DNA from: Clostridiales bacterium
GTDB lineage: Bacteria; Bacillota; Clostridia; Oscillospirales; Acutalibacteraceae
Direction of reading: 5' to 3'
Assembly (NCBI GenBank): GCA_012511005.1
Contig: JAAZGX010000140.1
Location: forward strand, 1-5,358
Length of the DNA stretch: 5,358 nt
Positions 1 to 5,358 of the stretch are shown one piece after another. Below the pieces are notes generated by a model, which searched no databases, was not told the origin of the DNA, and saw only the letters and a list, made by a program, of their open reading frames with translations. Each line of letters opens with the position of its first letter. The first letter of the stretch is position 1. The position numbers were made by a program, and so were the translations under genes.

Positions 1-858
1 AACGGCATTTATGTTGACTGCACAGCGGGCGGCGGCGGTCACAGCAATCTTATACTTAATGAGTTAAAAGACGGCAGACTTATTATGATTGACCGTGACC
101 CCGATGCAATAAGCGTGCTTAACAGCAAGTTTTCAAAAGATGGAAGAGCAACTATCGTAAACGATAGGTTTTCAAATATTAGTGCGATATTAAAACATCT
201 TAATATAGAAAGCGTTGACGGTATTTTAGCAGACCTTGGCGTCAGTTCATTTCAGCTTGATACTAAAGACAGGGGTTTTTCGTTTCATAACGACGCGCCG
301 CTTGATATGCGAATGAGTAAAAAGGGTATTAGTGCCTTTGATGTTGTAAACACTTACCCACAGGACAAGCTTAAAGAAATAATAACTTTATACGGCGAAG
401 AGAGATTTGCCTTAAATATAGCAAAAAACATAGTGCAAAAAAGAGAGAAAGAGCCTATCGAAACGACATTTGAGCTTGTTGATGTAATAAAAAGCTCTAT
501 GCCTAAGGCGGCTCAAAGAGAGGCACACCCCGCAAGACGAACATTTCAGGCAATTAGGATTGAAGTAAACGGCGAGCTTGATGAAATAAAAAACGCGTTG
601 CCCGATATGTTTAACAGTCTTAATAAAGGCGGGCATATGGCGATTATTACATTTCATTCGCTTGAGGACAGAATAGCAAAGGAATATTTCAGAACGCTTA
701 AAAAAGGATGTACTTGTCCAAGGGAGTTTCCTGTTTGTGTTTGTGGGGGCAAACCAAAAGCAATAGTAAAAGGAAAAGCTATTACGCCAAGTCAAGGCGA
801 AGTAGAAAAAAATTTAAGAAGCAGGAGCGCGAAGCTCCGCACGGCTGTAAAACTGTAA
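1..858 (+). CDS. rsmH: 16S rRNA (cytosine(1402)-N(4))-methyltransferase RsmH, 5' end cut by the window edge
   Basis: RsmH (MraW) is a cytoplasmic SAM-dependent enzyme that methylates N4 of C1402 in 16S rRNA, at the ribosomal P site. The reading frame is open from base 1, so the true start lies upstream; an internal ATG at base 85 is not the start because it would delete the SAM-binding loop. The 285 visible residues begin with YVDCTAGGGGHS (residues 4-15, SAM motif I), then IDRDP (30-34), DLGVSS (78-83), the RGFSF...LDMRM block (about 91-104), HPARRTFQAIRIEVN (176-190) and TFHSLEDR (217-224), all RsmH hallmarks. A C-x-C-x6-C-x-C cluster lies at 237-248, and the C-terminus is basic, as is usual. 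The family is about 310 residues, so roughly 25 are missing. It ends with TAA 13 bases before the ftsL-like gene. Identification is secure. Confidence 0.97.
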   Translation, partial: NGIYVDCTAGGGGHSNLILNELKDGRLIMIDRDPDAISVLNSKFSKDGRATIVNDRFSNISAILKHLNIESVDGILADLGVSSFQLDTKDRGFSFHNDAPLDMRMSKKGISAFDVVNTYPQDKLKEIITLYGEERFALNIAKNIVQKREKEPIETTFELVDVIKSSMPKAAQREAHPARRTFQAIRIEVNGELDEIKNALPDMFNSLNKGGHMAIITFHSLEDRIAKEYFRTLKKGCTCPREFPVCVCGGKPKAIVKGKAITPSQGEVEKNLRSRSAKLRTAVKL

Positions 859-871
859 AGGAGAAGAAGAT

Positions 872-1411
872 ATGGCAGGCTATAACAGAGCAGAAGCTTA
901 TGACCTTTCGCTGTTTGAAGAGCAGATAGTAAAACAAAAGATTGAGCCGATAGGAATTAAAAAAGCACCGCCTAAAAATGAAAACAAAAAGACTGCCGCA
1001 AAAATGACTGCGGCGAAAAGCCGAACGAATGCCGCATACAGGCAGAAATTAAGAAGAGCATTTAAAGCCTCTGTCTTTGCCGTATTGTGCCTATCCTCTT
1101 TAGCCGTTATTTTGCTGTCAAGAGCGCAATCGGATGAAATGACGCGCGAAATTGCACAACTTGAAAACGAGTTAAAAATCGCACAAGCCGAAACAGTAAG
1201 GCTGAATACTGCGTTAAACTCGCTGATTTCAATGGACAGGGTAGAGACATATGCCGAAGATGAGTTAGGTATGGTAAAGGCAGAAAACCACCAGATAACA
1301 TATATAAATATGTCAAAAGGAGATATGATTGTTCTATCAGGGCAAAAAGCGGTAATAAAAAAGGATTTAACCACAAGACTTAAAGAACTATTTGCATATC
1401 CCCCGCAGTAA
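872..1411 (+). CDS. ftsL: FtsL-like cell division protein (bitopic septum protein)
   Basis: This is a predicted 179-residue single-pass membrane protein. Residues 1-64 form a charged, Lys/Ala-rich cytoplasmic segment, residues about 65-82 are a hydrophobic membrane helix (KASVFAVLCLSSLAVILL), and 84-122 form a likely coiled coil (EMTREIAQLENELKIAQAET region). The end of the coil carries a YAEDELGM motif (127-134) followed by QITYI, the usual FtsL/DivIC ending of the coil. FtsL proteins join DivIB/FtsQ and DivIC/FtsB in the divisome and help activate the septal synthase. Position between rsmH and a class B PBP is the classic ftsL slot. The ATG start is preceded by AAAGGAG (857-863) at 8-base spacing. 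Sequence conservation in this family is low, so the call rests on topology, motif and context. A DivIC-like protein is the main alternative. The cytoplasmic part is long compared with the roughly 120-residue FtsL of many bacteria. Confidence 0.87.
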   Translation: MAGYNRAEAYDLSLFEEQIVKQKIEPIGIKKAPPKNENKKTAAKMTAAKSRTNAAYRQKLRRAFKASVFAVLCLSSLAVILLSRAQSDEMTREIAQLENELKIAQAETVRLNTALNSLISMDRVETYAEDELGMVKAENHQITYINMSKGDMIVLSGQKAVIKKDLTTRLKELFAYPPQ

Positions 1412-1430
1412 ATTAATAAGTATTATTGGC

Positions 1431-1462
1431 GAGGGTTGAGTTTTCTCGACTCTCATTGTTTT
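1431..1462 (+). terminator. Stem-loop with short T-rich tail between ftsL and the PBP gene (possible weak terminator or attenuator)
   Basis: GAGGGTTGAG (1431-1440) pairs along its full 10 bases with CTCGACTCTC (1445-1454), using eight Watson-Crick pairs and two G-T wobbles, around a TTTT loop. It is followed by ATTGTTTT (1455-1462). The stem begins 19 bases after the ftsL stop and ends 24 bases before the PBP ribosome-binding site. The tail is interrupted by a G and has only four consecutive T's, so a fully efficient intrinsic terminator is unlikely and would cut off essential genes. Partial termination or an mRNA processing or stabilising structure is more plausible. The hairpin is seen directly; its function is inferred. 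Confidence 0.45.
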
Positions 1463-1478
1463 AGAATTAAGTTATATC

Positions 1479-1484
1479 GAGGTG
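1479..1484 (+). promoter_or_regulatory. Ribosome-binding site that selects the TTG start of the PBP gene
   Basis: GAGGTG matches the anti-Shine-Dalgarno core and ends 6 bases before TTG at 1491. The longer in-frame choice, GTG at 1482, lies inside this GAGGTG, so it could not use the site and has no purine-rich site of its own upstream. An in-frame TGA at 1437-1439 closes the frame further upstream. The TTG is therefore the better start. Confidence 0.75.
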
Positions 1485-1490
1485 TTTTGT

Positions 1491-3707
1491 TTGTCACGCA
1501 TAACAAATAAACTGAAAATTAGGGCGATAATAGCTGTTTTTATATTTTTTGTGTTTGGTTTTTCACTCGATATTGGCAGACTTTTTTGGCTTCAAGTTAT
1601 AAACGGTGAAGAATATAAGGCGAAAGCAGAGCAGCAACAGCTAAGTGATACGATAATTAATGCTAATAGGGGAACAATATATGACAGCAGCATGAGCATA
1701 CTTGCGCAGAGCGCTTCTGCGTGGCTCGTTTATATTAATCCGTCAAAAGTTAAGGATGACGAACAGTCGGAGCTTATAAAAAACGGTCTTTCAGAAATTC
1801 TTGGCGTAAGCGAGGAAAAAATTGAAACGGCGCTAAGCCATAAAAACTACGGCTATGAAAAAATAAAAGGGCAGATAGAATACAATGACAAACAAGAAGT
1901 CAGCACATTTATAAATGAAAACGATTTATACGGAATTGTCAATATTGACCCCGATACGAAAAGATATTATCCTTATGCCAATTTTGCCTCGACCGTTCTT
2001 GGGTTTACAGGCTCTGAGGATATGGGCAGAAGCGGTTTAGAGCTAAAATACAATGATACGCTAACGGGTATAGCGGGCAGAGTAATAACGGCAAAGAACG
2101 CCCGTTCCGGTTCAATGCCTAACGAATTTGAAACGACTTTTGACCCAGAGCAGGGTACGAGCCTTGTATTAACTATTGAAAATGCTATTCAATATTCGCT
2201 TGAAAAAGGTTTAATGCAGGCGGTAATAGACAACAACGCTACGAGTGCTTACGGTATCGTAATGGATGTTGAAACGGGCGCTATTCTTGGCATGTCAACG
2301 AAACCGGATTATGACTTAAATTTACCGAATACACTAACGGACAAAACATTAATAAAAAGAATTGAAGCAATAGCGGACGAATCTGAAAGAGCAAAGCAGT
2401 ACAATAACGCATTGTTCGCGCTTTGGAGAAATAAGGCTATCAGTGACACATATGAGCCCGGCTCTGTTTTTAAGGTTATAACATTATCGGCGGCACTTGA
2501 TTCCGGCGCCGTTACACCAAGCTTTTCATACACTTGCAGAGGCTCAATAAAAGTCGCCGGCAATACAATACGATGCCACAGGGCAGGCGGTCACGGCACG
2601 CAAAATCTTGAAACAGGGCTTGTGAATTCATGTAACCCTTTCTTTGTTACTATAGGGCAAACCACAGGCTCGAAAGAATTTTACAAATATTTTGAAGCGT
2701 TCGGTTTTTCGGAAAAAAGCGGAATTGACCTGCCCGCCGAAGCGGCGCCCGTACCAAATGTAACATTTTATACGGGTGACAGGCTTGGGATTGCAGAGCT
2801 TTCAAGCTGCTCGTTCGGTCAAACTTTCCAAGTGAGCGCCATTCAGATGATAACGGCAGTAAGCGCTATTGCAAACGGCGGTCATCTTATGACGCCGTAT
2901 CTTGTGAAATCAATGCTTGACAATGAGGGCAACACTATTTATAACGCAGTACCGCGCGAAAAACGGCAAGCAATCTCAAAATCTACTTCCGATACAGTAA
3001 TATCAATGATGGAGCAGGTGGTAGAAAGAGGAACGGGTAAAAACGCATATATAGCAGGTTACCGCGTTGCGGGTAAAACGGGAACTTCTGAAAAACTGAC
3101 GAAGGACAACGAGTTTATAGCCTCATTCGTTGGTTTTGCGCCGGCTAATGACCCGAAAATCGCCGTTTTAATAGTTATAGACGAACCGCAAGTTTACAAT
3201 CACGGAGGCGGTGCAATAGCGGCGCCCGTTGCTAATGAGGTGCTTGAGCAAAGCCTCAGATACCTAAATATAGAGCCTGTTTATACGGATGAGGAGCTTG
3301 CAAAGCTTAGCGCGACAGCGCCAAGCGTTTCAGGTATCGCTGTTAAAGATGCAAAAAATACGGTGCAAAACAAGGGCTTTACGGCAAGAGTAGTAGGAAA
3401 CGGCGAGAAAGTTATTGCGCAAAGTCCCACAGGCGGCAGTACACTTCCCAAAAACGGTGTTATAATCCTTTACACAGAAAGCGGTAAAACCTCAACAACG
3501 GGAACCATCCCTGACCTTAAAGGGCTTAGCATAAGCGAGGTAAACCGCACGGCAGTAAATGCGGGATTTAATATAAGGATTTCCGGCTCAACGCTTGACG
3601 GCGAAGTAAGGTCGTATAGGCAAAGTATTGCCCCGTCTACGAAAGCAGAGCTTGGAGCGATTATAACCGTCTACTTCAAGACGAATTCAGGGGTAGAGGA
3701 TTTCTAA
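1491..3707 (+). CDS. spoVD: Class B penicillin-binding protein, SpoVD/FtsI family, with two C-terminal PASTA domains
   Basis: This is a membrane-anchored D,D-transpeptidase that cross-links peptidoglycan at the septum or in the spore. Numbered from the TTG start it has 738 residues: a short basic N-terminus, one membrane helix (about 12-30), the PBP dimerisation region (about 50-200, with the RGTIYD motif at 60-65), the transpeptidase domain (about 250-585) and two PASTA domains (about 610-662 and 672-731). The catalytic motifs are intact: SVFK with nucleophile Ser325 and Lys328, SCN at 380-382 and KTGT at 529-532. A helix-rich insertion (about 278-312) lies just before RNKAISDTYEPGS. The IRCH...SCN spacing and motifs resemble SpoVD, whereas two PASTA domains are also found in B. 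subtilis PBP2B, so the gene may serve vegetative division (FtsI role), sporulation, or both. No second class B PBP follows it here. It lies after a hairpin-bearing gap and 43 bases before murE. Confidence 0.95.
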   Translation: MSRITNKLKIRAIIAVFIFFVFGFSLDIGRLFWLQVINGEEYKAKAEQQQLSDTIINANRGTIYDSSMSILAQSASAWLVYINPSKVKDDEQSELIKNGLSEILGVSEEKIETALSHKNYGYEKIKGQIEYNDKQEVSTFINENDLYGIVNIDPDTKRYYPYANFASTVLGFTGSEDMGRSGLELKYNDTLTGIAGRVITAKNARSGSMPNEFETTFDPEQGTSLVLTIENAIQYSLEKGLMQAVIDNNATSAYGIVMDVETGAILGMSTKPDYDLNLPNTLTDKTLIKRIEAIADESERAKQYNNALFALWRNKAISDTYEPGSVFKVITLSAALDSGAVTPSFSYTCRGSIKVAGNTIRCHRAGGHGTQNLETGLVNSCNPFFVTIGQTTGSKEFYKYFEAFGFSEKSGIDLPAEAAPVPNVTFYTGDRLGIAELSSCSFGQTFQVSAIQMITAVSAIANGGHLMTPYLVKSMLDNEGNTIYNAVPREKRQAISKSTSDTVISMMEQVVERGTGKNAYIAGYRVAGKTGTSEKLTKDNEFIASFVGFAPANDPKIAVLIVIDEPQVYNHGGGAIAAPVANEVLEQSLRYLNIEPVYTDEELAKLSATAPSVSGIAVKDAKNTVQNKGFTARVVGNGEKVIAQSPTGGSTLPKNGVIILYTESGKTSTTGTIPDLKGLSISEVNRTAVNAGFNIRISGSTLDGEVRSYRQSIAPSTKAELGAIITVYFKTNSGVEDF

Positions 3708-3734
3708 AAATACAGATAAAATGACATAAAATAT

Positions 3735-3741
3735 AAAGGAG
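3735..3741 (+). promoter_or_regulatory. Ribosome-binding site that fixes the GTG start of murE
   Basis: AAAGGAG is a strong Shine-Dalgarno match 9 bases before GTG at 3751. The only upstream in-frame ATG nearby (3721) is followed almost at once by TAA at 3727-3729, so it cannot start MurE. The surrounding 3708-3750 gap is very A-rich, with no evident hairpin or convincing promoter. Confidence 0.8.
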
Positions 3742-3750
3742 CGTAATATA

Positions 3751-5187
3751 GTGCTGTTATCTCAATTATTGGAGGGTATACCTGTTACAGGTAAATATAT
3801 TGATGTGGATGTTAAGCAAATTACAGATAATTCAAACAATATTACTGTTGGATGTCTGTTCGTCTGCATTAAAGGTGCGCGTTTTGACGCGCATAAAGCG
3901 GCATATGAAGTGCTGCAAAAGGGAGCTGCAGCAGTCGTAGTTGAAAAAGATATAGGAATTGAAAAGCAAATTATTGTCGAAGACTCAAGAGCGGCATATG
4001 CTCTTTTGTGTAAGAACTTCTTTGAGCGTTCTTCAGACAAACTAAAGATAATAGGCGTAACGGGTACCAACGGAAAAACGACGACCACCTTTGTAATTAA
4101 GGATATACTTGAAGCTATGGGGCATAGCTGTGGGCTTATAGGCACGATTGAAAACCTTATAGGCGAGGAGAGTGTTCCGTCTGTTCTTACAACTCCCGAC
4201 CCGTTTATTATGCATGCTCTTTTCAAGAGAATGGCAGATAAGGGGCTTAGGTACTGCGTTATAGAGGCATCCTCTCAGGCGCTTCATCAAAAAAGGCTTG
4301 AGGGAATAAGTTTTGCCGCGGGGGTTTTAACTAATATATCGCAGGACCATCTTGATTATCACGGAACAATGGATGAATATATAGCGGCGAAAAAAGAGCT
4401 TTTCTATAATTGCGATAAAGCTATAATTAATAAAGACGAGAAAAAGGCGGACTATTTCAGCCGTGACATAAATATACCTGTTCTGACATATTCGGTAACA
4501 GAAAACGCTATGTTTAAGGCTTCAGATGCTGTTTATCACTCAAACGGCGTTGACTACATTTTAGAAACAAAAGAGGAAAGCTATCCCGTACATTTTGGCA
4601 TAGCAGGCTCGTTCTCCGTTTACAATTCGCTTTGTGCCATAGCCGCCGTTTGCGCTTTGGGTTTTCCTGTAAAGGATGTAGTAAATGCAGCAAAGCAAGC
4701 GAAAAGTGTGCCCGGCAGGCTTGAATCTATAAAGCACAATAAGCCGTATAATATAATTATTGATTATGCGCATACGCCCGACGGGCTTGAAAAGGCTATT
4801 GATGCCGTAAAAAGCTTTACTAAAGGCAAGGTTATTTCAGTATTTGGATGCGGCGGTGACAGGGATAAGGCGAAACGCCCGCTTATGGGGAAAATAGCGT
4901 CACTTCATTCGGATATTACAATTGTCACATCAGATAACCCAAGAACAGAGGACCCAAAAACAATTATAGATGAAATACTAACGGGAATTGAAAATGGCAA
5001 AGACAATATTTTTGTGGAAACTGATAGGACTAAGGCTATAAAGCTTGCTTTAGATAAAGCAAAAGAAGACGATACAGTTTTACTTTTGGGCAAGGGGCAC
5101 GAAACATATCAGATAATAGGCTTAGATAAAAAACACTACGATGAAAGAGAAGTAATAGCCGAACTATTAAATGGGGACAGGGTATGA
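3751..5187 (+). CDS. murE: UDP-N-acetylmuramoyl-L-alanyl-D-glutamate--2,6-diaminopimelate ligase MurE
   Basis: MurE is a cytoplasmic ATP-dependent amino acid ligase that adds the third residue of the peptidoglycan stem peptide to UDP-MurNAc-L-Ala-D-Glu. The 478-residue protein is of normal length and has the three Mur domains: an N-terminal UDP-substrate domain (about 1-95), a central ATPase domain (about 98-320) with the P-loop GVTGTNGKTTT (102-112), LTTPDP (146-151), EASSQAL (172-178) and the AAKKELF segment in which Lys214 is the likely carbamylated lysine, and a C-terminal domain starting near PGRLE (321-325) and HTPDGLEKAI (341-350). DNPR (395-398) and GKGHE (447-451) are the residues that recognise meso-diaminopimelate in characterised MurE proteins; lysine-adding enzymes usually differ at DNPR. 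The start is GTG with a strong ribosome-binding site. The stop TGA overlaps the murF start, suggesting translational coupling. All key motifs are intact. Confidence 0.97.
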   Translation: MLLSQLLEGIPVTGKYIDVDVKQITDNSNNITVGCLFVCIKGARFDAHKAAYEVLQKGAAAVVVEKDIGIEKQIIVEDSRAAYALLCKNFFERSSDKLKIIGVTGTNGKTTTTFVIKDILEAMGHSCGLIGTIENLIGEESVPSVLTTPDPFIMHALFKRMADKGLRYCVIEASSQALHQKRLEGISFAAGVLTNISQDHLDYHGTMDEYIAAKKELFYNCDKAIINKDEKKADYFSRDINIPVLTYSVTENAMFKASDAVYHSNGVDYILETKEESYPVHFGIAGSFSVYNSLCAIAAVCALGFPVKDVVNAAKQAKSVPGRLESIKHNKPYNIIIDYAHTPDGLEKAIDAVKSFTKGKVISVFGCGGDRDKAKRPLMGKIASLHSDITIVTSDNPRTEDPKTIIDEILTGIENGKDNIFVETDRTKAIKLALDKAKEDDTVLLLGKGHETYQIIGLDKKHYDEREVIAELLNGDRV

Positions 5188-5358
5188 ACATTTCTTTTGA
5201 TGAAATAAGCAGCGCCTTAAATGTGGAAATCCCGCTTGAGGGATTTATTAGCGGTGTTTCAACAGACACAAGAAGTATATCTAAAGGCGAGCTTTTTATA
5301 GCGCTTACAGGGGATTATTTTGACGGCAATGACTATGTACAAGACGCTCTAAATAAAG
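5184..5358 (+). CDS. murF: UDP-N-acetylmuramoyl-tripeptide--D-alanyl-D-alanine ligase MurF, N-terminal part, 3' end cut by the window edge
   Basis: MurF ligates D-Ala-D-Ala to the UDP-MurNAc-tripeptide, finishing the cytoplasmic pentapeptide precursor. Only 58 codons are visible. They match the MurF N-terminal domain: a short helix (FDEISSALN, 5-13), GVSTDTRSISKGELFIAL (24-41) and GDYFDGNDYVQDAL (43-56), which correspond to the family pattern of a STDSR-like motif, G-x-LF-x-A and FDGHDF. The ATG overlaps the murE stop as ATGA (5184-5187), and a weak GGGGA (5173-5177) lies 6 bases upstream, so translation is probably coupled to murE. The P-loop and C-terminal domain lie outside the window. Another Mur ligase is less likely, given this N-terminal pattern and the position right after murE. 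Confidence 0.9.
   Translation, partial: MNISFDEISSALNVEIPLEGFISGVSTDTRSISKGELFIALTGDYFDGNDYVQDALNK

Noticed and set aside
708..929. A 73-codon + strand frame bridging rsmH and ftsL
   Set aside because: It overlaps both real genes in another frame, has no ribosome-binding site matching its start, and its translation is compositionally odd.
898..1374. A 158-codon open frame on the - strand opposite ftsL
   Set aside because: It lies entirely within ftsL, has no recognisable domain, and its hydrophobic stretches mirror the coding bias of the + strand gene. The same applies to the other - strand frames opposite rsmH, the PBP and murE.
1411..1481. A promoter for the PBP gene in the ftsL-PBP gap
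   Set aside because: TATTAT (1421-1426) and TTATAT (1472-1477) resemble -10 boxes, but neither has a -35-like hexamer at a usable distance. A sporulation sigma-factor promoter could not be recognised by eye either.
1705..1721. Inverted repeat CGCAGA-GCGCT-TCTGCG inside the PBP gene
   Set aside because: It has a six-base stem within coding sequence for QSASA residues, no tail and no context suggesting regulation, so it is most likely incidental.
3461..3466. Perfect TATAAT inside the first PASTA region, as a possible internal promoter for murE
   Set aside because: There is no acceptable -35 element 16-18 bases upstream and the bases are explained by coding. Such hexamers are expected by chance in AT-rich DNA.
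3721..3729. Two-codon frame ATG ACA TAA upstream of murE
   Set aside because: It has no ribosome-binding site at the right distance and is too short to be a convincing leader peptide; its only use is to exclude an upstream murE start.

Overview
This window is a slice of the dcw (division and cell wall) cluster of a low-to-moderate GC Gram-positive bacterium, most likely a member of the Clostridia. Three things point there: the gene order rsmH - ftsL-like - SpoVD/FtsI-type penicillin-binding protein - murE - murF, the AAAGGAG-type ribosome-binding sites, and the SpoVD-like active-site region and C-terminal PASTA domains of the PBP. I cannot name a genus from sequence alone. MurE carries the DNPR signature, so the cell wall probably contains meso-diaminopimelate.

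Layout: all five genes are on the + strand and tightly packed. rsmH (1-858) has lost its first codons to the window edge. After 13 bases comes ftsL (872-1411). A 79-base gap follows, holding a 10-bp stem-loop with a short T-rich tail (1431-1462). The large PBP gene (1491-3707, best start TTG) is followed by a 43-base A-rich gap. murE (3751-5187, GTG start) overlaps murF by ATGA, and murF (5184-5358) runs off the right edge. There is no stretch over 300 bases without a gene. I see no RNA gene, mobile element, CRISPR array or origin.

How the genes work together: RsmH methylates 16S rRNA and is a standard dcw passenger. FtsL is a bitopic divisome protein that supports septal peptidoglycan synthesis. 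The PBP cross-links septal or spore peptidoglycan outside the membrane. MurE and MurF add the third residue and the terminal D-Ala-D-Ala to the cytoplasmic UDP-MurNAc peptide that feeds this synthesis. The arrangement looks like one operon, with the ftsL-PBP gap the most plausible internal control point.

This is essentially a conserved housekeeping region and I find no sign of a new system. The points most worth checking are the ftsL-PBP stem-loop, the TTG start of the PBP, and the PBP cysteine pair that matches the redox-controlled pair reported for Bacillus subtilis SpoVD.
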